Source: Odontesthes bonariensis
Taxonomy: Eukaryota > Chordata > Actinopteri > Atheriniformes > Atherinopsidae
NCBI RefSeq assembly: GCF_027942865.1
Contig: NC_134508.1
Coordinates: 39,057,466-39,121,465, forward strand
Length of the DNA stretch: 64,000 nt
Reading direction: 5' to 3'
Position numbers and translations under genes: made by a program. Of this stretch, positions 45,074 to 58,198 are shown in pieces. How positions within the stretch are numbered: the stretch's first letter is position 1; every line of letters starts with the position of its first letter. Under the pieces are notes generated by a model. That model was given only the letters and a program-made list of their open reading frames with translations, ran no database searches and was not told the origin of the DNA.

Positions 45074-48000
45074 ATGGTGAAGGAGTGTCTGCCCAGCTGG
45101 GTCCACCAGGACTCTGAAGAGGGTCTTGTCAATGTGAATGTTGGAGGTCTGAAAAGAAGCCTCTGTTCCAGCACGCTGAAGAAATTCCCAGACACCAGAC
45201 TGGGAAAACTGCTGGCATGTGATTCAGAGGAAGATATACTGCAGGTGGGTTAACTGGTTGACAGGATGGATTGGTCGGGTTATTGATGACAAGCAGGTGA
45301 TACATAATGGCATAAATTAAGCACCATTCTTTTAATTCTCTTTTATGGCTTTTGTCCAACTTCCATTCTTCTTTTTCATCCTTTTTGAAATTTGCTTTCA
45401 AACCGACCTCTCCTCCTCATTATCGTAGGTGTGCGATGACTATGATGTACAGCAGAAGGAGTTTTATTTTGATCGAAATCCCGGCCTGTTTCCTTACGTC
45501 CTCCACTTTTACCAGACCGGCAAACTTCATGTCATGGAGGAGCTCTGTGTCTTCTCCTTCAGGTCTGCTTGTTCTCATTCCACCTAATCTATTATGCCGC
45601 CTTCCTGTAATACTGAGAATCTCTACATCAATTAAATTGCTTTGTCCTGGCCTTGAAACACAAACATGTCTCACTGGGTAGTTGAGTGGTTGCTTTGTAA
45701 GCTCAAGCTACATTACTTCAACATTTTTTCACATAAAGTAAATGTGTGGCTTTTCCGTGCCTGAGCTGCTGTTAGCAGATACATCATCTTGTCTTCTTAT
45801 CTCTCAGCTGTTTAGTGATTTGTGTCTTGTGTTTCCTTTTCCATAGCAAAGATCTACAATTTGAAAGCCAAAAGCAGACACACATAAATGAACTAAGCCC
45901 CTTTGCAAATCCATGTTCACAAGGAGAGGGAGGATCCTGTTGGGTGGGGCTGTATTTTTTTTCTTGAGTAATGCAGCTGACGTGCATAGTAACTTGATTT
46001 TGGCCTTTTGTTTTCTGCACAGTCAGGAGATAGAGTACTGGGGCATCAATGAGTTCTTCCTGGACACTTGCTGCAGTTACCGTTACCACGACCGCAAGCT
46101 GGAGAGCAGCCGACACCGCAGCTGGGACGACGAGAGCGATGTCAGCAGCATAGACACATCTGTGGATGAGATATCAGACTTAAACAAGTAATACACTGCG
46201 GTGCTCTTCATCTGTGACTAAGAGATTATGATTGTTGTTCTGTCTTTCCCTCATGCTGTTCCTGTTCATTGTCTTCCATAGGGATATGCAGCATTTCCAG
46301 GAGGTGCGTTATGGTAACATAAAGAAGTGTTTGTGGCTGACACTGGAGAACCCAGGCTACTCCATCCCCAGCAAGCTCTTCAGCTTGCTCTCCATAGGAG
46401 TGGTGCTTACATCAATTGCTATCATGTGCATTAACAGTATCCCAGAGTATCAGGTTGGTACTTACAGTTTTTCTCTATTGGTTTGGCTCATTTCTTGAAA
46501 CAGAAATTACATTCTCAAAACTCTAAGATCATTTGGCATAACACTCTTATAGTTCAGCACAACACCATAGCTAACTTGCAAAAGCTCATATCTCTCCCAA
46601 AACTGTTCACCCATGCTTAAGACCTGATTTCTTTCCCATGTAAAGAGTCAGTGCCACCCAAATTGCAAAGATCTTTCTCAATTGCCTAGGCTCATTTCTT
46701 GAAACAGACCGGACGTTTTCAACACTCTTTAGTACTTTTTGCAAAACTAAACTGAATGGTTCAGCAAAACACCATGGTTCACCAGCAATAGCTCATATCT
46801 CCCCCTGAACAGTTCACCCATGTGTCAAAATGAAGTTTCTTTCTCATTCAAATAGTCAGTGCCCCCAAAATGCATTGTCCTTTTGGCATTGTGTGAGCAC
46901 TACAAGTCAAAATGTTTAGATGTTTTGTCACTATGGCATAGGACTACCTAACAGACTACATAGTGTATAAAACTGAAGGAAAAAAGTTTCACAGTAAGAG
47001 TAGCCTCAAAGCACACACAATACACTCATACCAACCATTTTTATTCACACAAATACTGTGAAGTAAGTAACTTCCATACAGTATAGTATTGTAGAAAAGA
47101 AAAATATACATAGCACACATATAGTGTAATATACACACAAACAAAAAACAAGCAAAATTATGTGGCCTACAGTACTGTAAATAAATCTGCAGCTTACAGA
47201 AAACACTATAGCAACACTTTACTGGTCGCTGTCGTCCCCCTCCCCCTCCCGCTCACCCTCACCCTCCCCCGCCCCTCCCTCATGACCACTGTCCTCACCC
47301 TCCTGGCCGTCCAGACGTTGCTGTCTGTCTGGCCACAGATTCTCATCAACATCACAACGTATATTTTCCCTTGCAATGCAACGCGGGAAGAAACGCCGTG
47401 CATGCCGCAACCATCCCCTACACTGATCTCCTGTAATGTCTAAACATGCATGGAGCAGGGATCTTTGGTCTTTAGCATGATGCTCATACACTCTCCACCT
47501 CCAAGCAGAGAAAAACTCCTCAATAGGATTAAGGAAAGGGGAATAAGGTGGGAGCAACTCCATCATCATTCTTGGATGCACAGTGAACCAAGCCCTGATG
47601 AGTGGACCACAATGGAAGTTGACATTGTCCCACACAATCACGTAGCGTGGTAGGTGAGACTCAAGAAGACCTCGCTCATATTCGGGGACCAAATTAGTAT
47701 AACGGTGGTCCAAGAAGAAGAGGAGCTTCTGTGTGTTGTATGGGCCAAGAGTGTGGATGTGAGTGGCCACACCATTCTCAGAAATGGCAGCACACATAGT
47801 TATATTGCCCCCTCGCTGGCCTGGAACATCCACCGTGGCCCGGTGGCCAATAATGTTGCGGCCATGTCTTCGCCCCTTGGCCAGGTTGAAGCCGGCTTCA
47901 TCTACAAACACGAGAATGTGAGGGGTCTCATTTGCTTCCAATCCCATTATTCTCTGCAATAGTTACAGTAAAAAAATTACTTGTACCCATCATGTGCTTT

Positions 48001-50416
48001 TTAGCTGTTTTCACACACTGTTTTTATTTACTTCTTTTACTCTGTAAAGCACACTGAACTGCTTCTAAACATGAAATGTGCTATATACTGTAAATAAATT
48101 TTGCCTTGCCTTGATTATCCTATATGTATCTAGGGATAGACCTACACAGAGGTACTGCAGGGGGTATTTGACAGAAAGGAGAGGGAAATACTGAAGATTT
48201 ACTGTACTGAAATGTTGTATGTATTACAGTAGGCTACTGTACTTGGGAGACATTACAGTAATTGCAGCTCCTTGACCCCTTTCAATATAAGGATTATAAT
48301 GATAATTATATCATACAGTAAACTGTAGTTTTCTGCTGCAGTTTTTAGCCAAAATGTTGATGTCAGATACAGTAAAGCAAATATTTGGAAATCTGAAATC
48401 AGGTAAAGGGGGAAGCCCAAAAAGTTTAGGAACCACTACTTACAGTATTTACAGTTAAGGTTATGACGATAGACAAGCACTAACTGACTTACTTCTACAT
48501 ACTGGTACCGTAGCTCTTTCACTCTATCAGAGTTCCTCTCAAAGGGTACCCTGTAAATTTGTTTCATGGTCATGTGATGCTTCTTCAATGTCCGGTCTAT
48601 TGTGGAGATGCTTTTGGAGTTGATATTGTGGAATATGGCATTGTCTTCAATAATGGCAGTGTGGATCTGTCTCAGTGTGATGGCATTATTTGCCAACACC
48701 ATGTTACAGATCTCTTGTTCTTTTTGATCACTGAGAAGTTTTCCTCTGCCACCCATGCGAGGTTGTCGTGCAATCCTAGATATAGAATCCAAAGGACAAC
48801 TCTGTATTACTGTACTGTACAGTACAATTCGTGTTTGTATGCCTTGTGTTTTTCTTACAGAATGAGTTACCAATGTAATTGTATTGTATTGTACATGTAC
48901 TATAGTGCTTACAGTAACCACAACTCTAATGCATCACTGCACAGTGACTGGAATATTACTCTAAACAGTGTCCTGTACATCATACAATTCCATAATTGAG
49001 CAAGTACATACATGTTTTCCCTGCGAAAGGTTTGTATGATGGAGGAGACTGTAGAGCGAGGCACATTAGGCTGCACTCTGCGACTTGCCTCCGCCATTGT
49101 GAGGCGATGGTTGATGACATGATCTATAATTGTGGCCCGAATTTCATCTGGGACAGCACGGTGTCTTCGTGCTCCTCGGCCTCTTCCCCCTATTCCAGCA
49201 CCACGCATCCTCACTCCTCCTCTTCTTCTTCTTCTTCTTACTCTTCCTCGAGCGGGAACTTGCCCTTGTTCATTTGCTTGGCCTGGTGCCTCCATGTTCA
49301 GAAATTGGTCCTGGTCAAGCTCTTTATATAGGCCTACATGTTTGGCAGCACTCACAATTATGGACAGCATCTGTCAGGTAACTAACTATGCCTACCATTT
49401 GATTGGTCATCTGAGGTGCTTGAAACTCCTTCGTTAGTAAAGTTCTAGTTTCACCTGATTGTCAATTACTGTCATGAATTTATCAAATGTTACATGAGAT
49501 TCTATATGGTATTGATGGTATCATGTTCTTGGCCCATTTTGACAATTGAACAGATTATTGTGCATGTGATGACTTATACAATGAAATTATGCTGACATAT
49601 TTTGGATAGAAGAACCATTAGACCAAGAATAAACTAATCAGTTCAGATCACCAAAATCTATTCACTTGGAAAATGTGCTAAATGTAGGCAAACTGTGCAA
49701 ACTGTAGGCTACTTGTACTTAATCTTTTGCAGAGATGCACTGAAACAATTGACAGATGTATTAAGATAATTGCAATTTTATGAAATCAATGAGAAATGCC
49801 ATTCTGTTGTGAACAATTGCGAGGTGGTTTGGAGATTTGTCCATGTTATTTTGATAATGTAATTTCTGTTTCAAGAAATGAGCCAAACCAATAGAGAAAA
49901 ACTGTAAAGCAAAGGAAAAGCCAAGCTTTAAAATCGTAAGCCCCTCACTGCATCAGATCTGCAGGAGCTAAGAGGGATTTAAAGTTCTTAGTTCATTGCA
50001 TCAAAATGTGCTCCTCAAAGTCACATCTTTGATACACATATTTTTACACTCTGCATGATTTTCACTTCTCTGAGGATTTTATCTCAGATAAAGGCATATT
50101 AATGTCCCTAAAGGTATTTTAAATTCACGGAGAGAAAAAGATGCTCCTTAAAACTCCTTTGTTTCTCCAATTTCTTTTAACATTGACTTTCTTCACTAAT
50201 CGAAGCAATCGGGTAACAAAATACTGTAAAACCTGCTCATCAGACTTTTACTGGTGCCAAATAGCCAAAGAGAGTTTGGATGATGAATCTTAACTAATGA
50301 TCTCACTCCCAAAACTGACAACAATCCAAAAAAGATAATGATAATGGATCAGAACACCAATGAGAGATGCTGAAGTCATGTCCGACTGGATGGATGGATG
50401 GATGGATGGATGGATG

Positions 50417-50491
<75 letters not shown>

Positions 50492-53400
50492 GGGCCAACG
50501 TGATGACAAAGATTTGAGAGGTCGGTAGAGCCGATTTTATGCACTTTTGAATCTTCCAATCTTCTTTTGATGGTAGACCACATGATGGATTGATTTTAAA
50601 AGAAAACCATTGTTTGTGGTTCAGTCATCTCAGGTGTTTTGGTGCCAGATGTCATGATTATTCAATAAGATAAGAAAACTACACAAAAAACTTTGGCGGA
50701 TGGGACTTTTGTTACAGAATTTTGACTCGGACAGAAAGTTGATCGAGGACCCAACCATGCAGGTTCTGGAGGTGTTCTGCACCTGCTGGTTCACCTTCGA
50801 GGTAAGGAGATAGAGACAAAGATTTCTGTGTTCTGGTAACAGATAAAAGACGCTTGCATTTGAAAAACAGTGTCTGACTATCTCTGATCTCTTTGAGGTT
50901 GTGATGCGGCTGCTGCTTGCACCAAACAGGAGGAAGTTCTTTCATCACCCTCTCAACATTATTGACATGGTGTCTGTGGTTCCCATTTACATCACCGTAA
51001 TCTATGACATGACTTTGGGTTCAGATTCTGAACTTGGAGACCTGGGACGACTCATCCAGGTTAGTGGTGTAAGAAACACATTCTCACTCCTAACCCGTCA
51101 GTTACTGATGGCATGCTCAGAAAGTTTTGATGTCCCATGAGACTCTGGACAATCCTTTGGCTGCATTTTGAATGTGCAGAGTGTTAACCAACAGCTGCAT
51201 CTTGCCAAGTTTGGATGTAAGAAGAGTGGTGGTGGATGAAGTCACAGGACTTTCAGCTAGAGGACCCAAGTTTCAGTCCCATGACGGGGCACTTATTAAG
51301 TTTAGGAAAACATCATGAGATGTGATAAATTAACACATTTTAACAAACAAAAAGGCAGCACACTTCTCCCATCTGCAACAAGTCATTATTCTGGGTCGCC
51401 AAGGTTACATGGTCGCTGACAGTGACACCACCAGTAGAGAACACTGGAAAGTGGTCTGACGTTTCAGACACTGAGGGACTTATTGGAGTTTTTTGGACTT
51501 ATACATTTAGAGATGAAACAAAAGGGGACCCTGTGCGATACAACTTGACATCAAGGGTCGCCATATAGGAGGAGGTAGGCAGCTGTGTAATGTGTTAGAA
51601 CTGGGTTTCATGCAAGATACTTAAAAACAGTCCTTCCCACTCAGCTCTTTACACAATGATTAAAGCTTATAAACCAGCAGCTGCCCAGTGGCAAATCTCA
51701 CAATGTCTCAATCTCACAATAAACACCAGATGATCATAAGATAACTTCAGAAGTGGGTGAAATGATGCAACTTTAAAGCAACCAGATCCTAATTAGTTGT
51801 ATATACTAAATGGTAGTAACGCCTGTGGAGGTGGGTGGGAGAATTGTATGTTTAAAACAGACATATGTCTACATCTAATTGTATTCATTTAAACTTACTA
51901 TTTAATTTATCTGATAACAATTCCATTGTGAATGAAAAGGGTGAATGACATTTGCTCCAAATTCCTCCAAATCTTTAATGAAAAGATTAATATTAATTAA
52001 TCTTTAATTAATATTATCTGTTGTCTTTTTTTTTATCAGTTTTTTTAATCAGATCCGATTTTAATCAGTCCCATGAAGAAAAACAGGCTGCAAACACACA
52101 TTCAGCATATCATAAAATTAAGTGTCAGTAACCATGTTGCATAAAGACTCTTGGCTGTGAATGCCACGGGAAAAATCAATAGCAGACCGACGTTTTTAAA
52201 TTGACTAATTTAAGAGAATTTGGGGAAATTTAACGTGCCCTCAATGCTTAGGTCCACAGCCTCTGATGTTTTCTACAAGACTCACAACACCCCCCTCTTT
52301 CTTTCAGGTGTTCAGGTTAATGAGGGTATTCAGAGTTTTGAAGTTGGCCCGTCACTCCACAGGTCTGCGTTCACTGGGAGCAACACTTCGGGTAGGTCAG
52401 GACTCCATGTGCGTCCACAGACACAGTATGCAATGTTTTACCATCTGGCGAACAATGATTTTAACCGGCCTTTGAAACAATGTGATTGGTTTTCATTTAC
52501 TGTTGTAAAAGAAGGGATCTTACCAGATATCTCAGAAACTTTCAAAGACAAAAAAGGTTTATAAGATATGGTTCAGAGGGTTAAGTCACTTTTTGAGTTT
52601 TCGAGAGCAGAACTTCTCTCTTTGTGCAGCTTTGGCTACGTTCACTGCAGGCCTTGATGCTCAATTCCAATTTACTACTCAGATTCATTTTTTGTTGGCC
52701 TGTTCACATCACTCTTTTTTTATGTGGCCAATATCAGATTCAGCGTGAATGATTCACCATACAGAACCGACTCACATGAGCAAAAAAACCAAAGACGTCA
52801 CCGGACACAGGAATCATCCCTTCAAATGCTTATTAGGTTCAGTACCTCACTGATCTCCCACTGGCTGACATCTGTGCTCTCATCCATCATTTTTACAAAA
52901 GACAGACGCAGACATGTGGTGACTTCTGCCACATGTAGTCGTAACCTTCATTTAGCCACGAATGTCCAGCTAAATTTACACCACGTCTGCCCCAAGCAGT
53001 CTAATCTTTATCGCATCATTTACATATCAAACAATCATCAATATGCAAGTGGCACAATTGTCTGTAAATCATGCTAAACTGCCAAAGAACGCCAACTGGG
53101 ATTCCAATCATTTCTGGTTGAAAACTGGTTGATTCACAGTCTCATTATCTAAGGGTTTTTTCTACGACTGTATGGTGCATAATTGTACAGCATCGCTGCA
53201 TTTAAGTAGTGTCCAAAATGCATCAGCAGCTGGCTGCCCCTACCCTTTAGGGAATAATATATAGTGAGTGAATGTGTGAACATGTGAACAATTCTGTGAA
53301 CAAGCCAGGTAAATGGCAAGTGAGACTAACTGGAATTAAACAAAGCAACAGGCTCTAAGTAAAGTGGAAGTAAAGGTGGCAAGAATACAGAATATGACAA

Positions 53401-56400
53401 CTTTAACAGAGCAGGACATCTCAACAAAACCCACCAACCATGACAAATGTGGTTTACAAGATGACGTAATTTCAACAGATTTAAAGTTTCTAATAAAATG
53501 TTGAAGCTATGGAACTTTATGGGCTGCAGGTACCAAACATGATGCATTTGGGATCGTAAAATCGACAAATGTAAAATAACAAATCAACTTTACTGATAGC
53601 GTTGCATGCAAGAACTTGCTGAGATGTAAATATCTAGACATACCTGTTGCACAAGAGAAAATTGAAATAATGTTGAAGCTTCAGCTACAGCACAGACAGA
53701 ATGTTTCCTTCGATATGTAAAATGACACTCTCGGGCCCCCTTTGCTGACAACGTGACTCTGTAGCCCAGCAGGAAATGAGGAGCGCTAGTAAGGTAAAGG
53801 TCTCAGCTTCAATTCCTGGTTATACTATTTTTATTCAAACTGTAAATCCTGTTGAAGTCTGAGCTAAAACACCTTTAAATAGATGCTTTTTTTTTTTTTT
53901 TACTTAATTTGGCTCAATTTCAGCATAGATGTTTTTGGACCATTTATATGTCTTTGAGATGTATTTTTTTTCCCACCAAAACCAAAAGTATTGTTTTCCA
54001 ACCAAAAATGCTCAGTGGATATTTCTCAGAGATCATTTCTCAGCCCAAAAATATACCAAGACTATGGCTGATTTCTCAGTAGAATGTGCAAGTTAGATTC
54101 AGTTTGTTTGCAGCGGTTTGAAACATTTCATGTCAAGTTCTCATTTATCTATTACCTGCAAAGTGAAGGATTCTCTTTGTAACGATGAGCTCTTTATGAA
54201 CATTTGACGTGTGTTATGTTTAATCAAACCGCCCGGTTATATCTTGCGTCATACTTCTGCACATCCTCATGTGAAGTGTACTACTGTGCTGCTCCACCTG
54301 GGTTTTATTACGTCTGCAGCAGTTCACGTTACAGTCTGTCCTATCTCAGGCTTGTTTTCTTTCCACCCAAACAATGAGGGGAGAATTATCTGTGCGGGAA
54401 ACATCATCATACATCAGCAGTAATGTGAACTGAGAGATCATCATCTTTGTCAAAGTTGCTGGGATACTGGATTCAGACGCTTTAGATTTAGATTTACAGT
54501 GTAGAAGTATTTTATAAATACTTCGATCCATGACTAGCATCAGGAGTCAAACGCTTGAGAGCTTATGTGGTCTCTCTCCTGGATTTTGACTAACATAAAA
54601 ACCCTGAACTCAAGACCAGTTCTGAGCTGAAGAACTTCAGAATCAGACACAGTGACTGGGTTTGAAGTCCACACAGTGATAACGCTTTGACAGGATGTTT
54701 GCAGAAGCTGGATCTGATAAATGCTGTGTACCACACTGAGAGGGTCTAATGCTACGATATATGATATTTACCTTTTATAATTATAGGTTGATATATGTCG
54801 GCCAGGCGCCAGACAGTCAAGGAGACCTTTTAAGAAACCATATGTTGAAAAACAGAACCATGAGATATACGCGTTGTCCTGCTCGTACATCTGGTTATAA
54901 AAAGGAATCAGCTTCTTTGTTTTTTGTCTTACATCTTGAGCATGCGGACTGCAGGACCCTGTAGACACAGTATTAAAGAATACATCCACTAATCGAGTTT
55001 TTTCTTCACCCTAAAGGCTTCCTGCCTCCTGTGTTACTCTCTCTTTCCTTTTTGTACTGAAGGCATTAAAACATCTGCCCAAAGACCCTCGTATCAGGCT
55101 TTCACTTGAAAATAAGAAAAGAGAAAGCTAAACATCTTATATGGTATATTACCGGAACAGCCTCTTTCTGTGGTGAATTAACTTTTAATGCATGCTATTG
55201 CAGTTGTTGTTGTTGGCTGTTGTTGAGCATAAAGCAATGAAGAAAATGTGTTAATGCAGCAGCAATCTCTCTACAAAAGCACTTCAGCACAGCATTTTAA
55301 TTTAATTGGCTAAAGATCAACCTGCTATTCTTTTTATCATAAAGCCAGAAATTAAATACCTACAAAAGCACGGAGCTCAATCCAGTTCTGACACAAATAT
55401 ACACAGAAAAAGAAAAATTCTATATAGTTTCTATTTATTTATTATTGTTGTAATTATAAACTGTAAGAACTGACATGACTAGCCCTCATGTCATGGTTTA
55501 AACTGGGTTAAATATGTAACTTAACATTTATTACAGACAAACTAAGTTTCCATCATATCTGTTCTATTAAAAAAAGAAGTATCAAGAGAGTTTTCGCAGC
55601 ATGTACAATGTTACAGCATCTGTTAATAGGCTGGCTATGTTTCTTAAAAAAAAACTTTTTTGTATTTGTGTTGGATATATCAGCTTTTAATGGGAACTAG
55701 AACTAGTGCTTCTGCATTGTGCTTACATTTTGTTAAATTAATTATCACACGGTGTAATATGTCTTGGGTCCTTCAGCTGAGACTGTATTACCTCATTTTA
55801 AGACCTGTTGAGGACCAAATGATTTTTCATTATGTCCTGATGTGTAAACGCTTAGAAATGAAAGATGTTGTAGCCTACGTTCTTTTTAATGTGACTGTAT
55901 CGCTACAAATTTATTTTTACTGTCAGGAATTTAAATGGATTAAAAAGATAATTTAGATGTATTTATTTCTATGGCCCGACATCTCCTTCTTTTCCAATAA
56001 TAAAGTTCTTCACTGTAAACAATTTCCTTTGTGCACTCATATGATGTGGGCACCTTGTAAGTATTTTACTGATATTCTAAATAATAACACATTAATCTGC
56101 AGGCTGTTATCTGATCTAAACCAAAGATTTGGTTTATTTATTTTATATAATCAGTTGCAGTTTTTGTAGATTTAGTTTTTAATTGTATGTTTAGTAAAAC
56201 AGACATCTCGTCACAAAGTCTTTTTATTTTAAGTTTATGGATATTGACTTTATTTTTTAATTATTTGAATTGAAACATTACGTCAGAATGACATGACTTA
56301 ATATTTTGATATGAAAGGAATGTACAAGGCAGGCTGCATTTTATTTTTAGCTAGCTAATATGACAAAGGGCCATTTGTTTTCTACTTCTCTGTTGTCCTT

Positions 56401-57220
56401 AGAGATTCCCAATAGAGAGTGGAATGCAGGTCACTTTGGTCAAAATTTCATTGTACCTCTTGTTTCATCTCCTCTCCTCAACAAAAGTGACTCCCAACAT
56501 TTTTTTTCCCATGTTTCACAACAACATGTCCCTAACCCCTCCTCAGAAAGTCTGCTGTGATTGGACAGCTCCTGTGGCCGGATCAGACACCACCCCCAAT
56601 GCTAAGGATGCTAAGGTTAAAAAAATGGACAGAATTAGCGTAGTTCTCAAACCGCAGGATAAGTCTTCAGCATGTTTGAAGAGTTCCAGACAAACCCTGA
56701 AATAGAATTAAAAATATGCGTAAAATGATATTTTCACCTTTATTGGGACGTATACTGATGTACAGAGGAAGTGTGGTGCAATCAGAATCATAAAAACACC
56801 CAAATATCAAGTTTGCTTTCATTAGAACTACATGGAGTAATGTGGTGGTTTGCACTGTCACCTCACAGATGGGGTCATTGCAGAGTTTGCATGTTCTCAT
56901 TAGTCTGTGTGCGTTGGCCCTGTGACGGACTGACGACCTATTCAGGGTGTACTTCGCCTCTTGTCCAATGGATGAATAGAAAATTAATGGATGAATAGAA
57001 CTATAAGTCACAAGGTAAAAGCTATAAACCATCAACTCAGCAGTACCACAAACTGTCCACAAACTGCCATTCCCCCTTACTCGACTGCTGATGGTTTCTA
57101 ACCAGTGTCTCCATGTTGTGTCTGCAGCACAGTTACCGTGAAGTCGGAATACTTCTTCTCTATCTGGGTGTTGGGGTGTCCGTCTTCTCTGGAATTGCTT
57201 ACACTGCAGAATGTGAGGAG
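45074..57220 (+). CDS. Voltage-gated K+ channel modulatory subunit, KCNS (Kv9)-like, exons for T1 to S5
   Basis: Eight coding exons: 45074-45244 (ACCATGG start, MVKECLPSW), 45429-45562, 46023-46187, 46282-46453, 50718-50801, 50898-51059, 52308-52391 and 57128-57220, all in register (355 codons so far). T1: [68 protein letters not shown]1: [21 protein letters not shown]2: [18 protein letters not shown]3: [20 protein letters not shown]4: [21 protein letters not shown]5: [20 protein letters not shown]. Motifs are closest to KCNS2/KCNS3. Such subunits are silent alone and modify Kv2 channels. The pore (GYG) and S6 exon was not found before 64000. Mammalian KCNS coding regions are largely unsplit, so this structure is unusual. 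Confidence 0.82.
46465..49904. mobile_element. Complete Tc1/mariner-like transposon (3.44 kb)
   Basis: The ends start CAGTTTTTCTCTATTGG. The terminal inverted repeats 46465-46513 and 49856-49904 are identical over 49 bases by direct comparison and are flanked by TA (46463-46464, 49905-49906). A minus-strand, three-exon transposase fills the middle. A subterminal segment of about 204 bp is duplicated in tandem at the left end (46485 and 46689). TA duplication and CAGT ends fit the IS630-Tc1-mariner superfamily; the spliced gene and large size are less usual. The element sits 11 bases after the end of channel exon 46282-46453. Confidence 0.92.
47219..49295 (-). CDS. Tc1-like DDE transposase, three exons, apparently intact
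   Basis: Exons 49295-49012, 48775-48493 and 47953-47219 give about 433 residues with no stop. Exon 1: [10 protein letters not shown], an arginine/glycine-rich tract, then the helix-turn-helix part [20 protein letters not shown]. Exon 2: [20 protein letters not shown] and [19 protein letters not shown]. Exon 3: DDE domain with [12 protein letters not shown] (D1), [11 protein letters not shown] (D2) and [20 protein letters not shown] (acidic third site), then an acidic [11 protein letters not shown] tail. Introns 49011-48776 and 48492-47954 have GTATGT/TCTAG and GTAAGT/TTGCAG borders. It would cut and paste the element at TA sites. Confidence 0.88.
50387..50490. repeat. (GGAT)n-(GATA)n microsatellite
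   Basis: About 8 GGAT units run directly into about 18 GATA units, in the intron before channel exon 50718-50801. The minus-strand reading frames over it are artefacts of the repeat. Confidence 0.95.
51060..52307. other. Channel gene intron, nothing recognised
   Basis: No ORF with motifs; a stretch near 51235-51295 faintly resembles a tRNA-derived sequence (CAAGTTTCAGTCCCATGAC) but lacks a clear A box. Confidence 0.4.
52392..56839. other. Large channel gene intron, nothing coding recognised
   Basis: A 4.7-kb intron between the S4 and S5 exons. A tRNA-like fragment is possible at about 53760-53825 (TAGCCCAGCAGG ... CTTCAATTCCTGG). Other open frames are short and without motifs. Confidence 0.4.
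56840..57000 (-). repeat. Common fish interspersed repeat, reverse fragment
   Basis: GTCACCTCACAGATGGGGTC, GTTTGCATGTTCTCATTAGT and GGGTGTACTTCGCCTCTTGTC mirror the 3' half of the repeats at 26335 and 41275, ending in ATGGATGAATAGA. Confidence 0.75.
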
Positions 57221-58198
57221 GTAAAAAATTAGAGATGTTTAGAGATTAGAGATTAGTTTTCTGATCATCAGATTGGATTTTTCTTTTTTAAATCAGTCAC
57301 TGAATTTGTCTTTTAAATGCCAATATTAACCACTGATTTTAGCATGTTTAGCATTTTAATACCCTTCACTCAGTGTCTCCACCAACACAGAGTGAAGTCT
57401 CGAGATTTTTGAATGTTCTGTATTGACATTTTGAGATTAAATAAATGGTTACCAGAGTATGAATTGAAATGAGCACACTACTCCTGTCAGTCCAACATAC
57501 AAAGTTTTAGCACGCTATTTAATTCAAATCTAATCAGTTGTATCACTTGATTGCCTGCAAAATAAAAAAAAAGAAAAGCTCCTGTGTCAAACCGTAATAA
57601 TCCATCAATTATTTCCATAAATATTTGAGCAGTTGTGCATAAGGGTGCTGTTATTTTTTCTTTTTTAACCATAAACAAAATGTCCAAATAAAAACTAAAT
57701 TGGTGTTACGAATCTTTCCTGAAAGACAGAAGTGGTTTTCATTTCAATATAAATCATGTTCACTATTTCTAAATTTCTGTTGTTCTTTTTTTTTAATATA
57801 TTTATTCTGAGCTACTGTTGGAATCCGATAACTTTATGGTTCAATTTAATTTAATTCAATTTAAATTTTGAATGGGCTGCATGGTAATCATATGTTAGAG
57901 AAGGTGTAACACCAATCAGCCGCAACATTAAAACCACTGGCAGGTAAAGCAGGTGAAGAATCTACATCCTGGCATTTACCCACTTTGACACTTGCTGCCT
58001 CCTTTAAAATTTTTGTAGACCAATCACACCAACCGTGTGGCAACAGCAAAAAATTACTTTGGATGAAGTCAGGCTGGGAAGGGATGCCCAGAGGCATTAG
58101 TCCACAATAAAAGACCTGGGTTTGAGCCCCATCCAACATAATTATCCAATGTTCTTTCACTTTTAAATGTCGCTGTTACTTTTAATTGGTTAGTATTC
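57221..58198. other. Channel gene intron up to the BEL/Pao element; no pore exon
   Basis: I looked for a WW..TMTTVGYGD-type pore exon on the plus strand and found none. The stretch near 58085-58140 (GGCATTAGTCCACAATA ... GGGTTTGAGCCCC) is weakly tRNA-like. Confidence 0.45.

Noticed and set aside
49130-49437. Plus-strand frames of about 100 codons opposite the Tc1-like transposase
   Set aside because: They are shadows of the minus-strand exon, with serine- and leucine-rich composition from its arginine/glycine tract.
50290-50583. Minus-strand reading frame rich in SIYL repeats
   Set aside because: It is a translation of the (GATA)n and (GGAT)n microsatellite.
53760-53825. Possible tRNA gene
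   Set aside because: It has weak B-box similarity only; no foldable cloverleaf was found.
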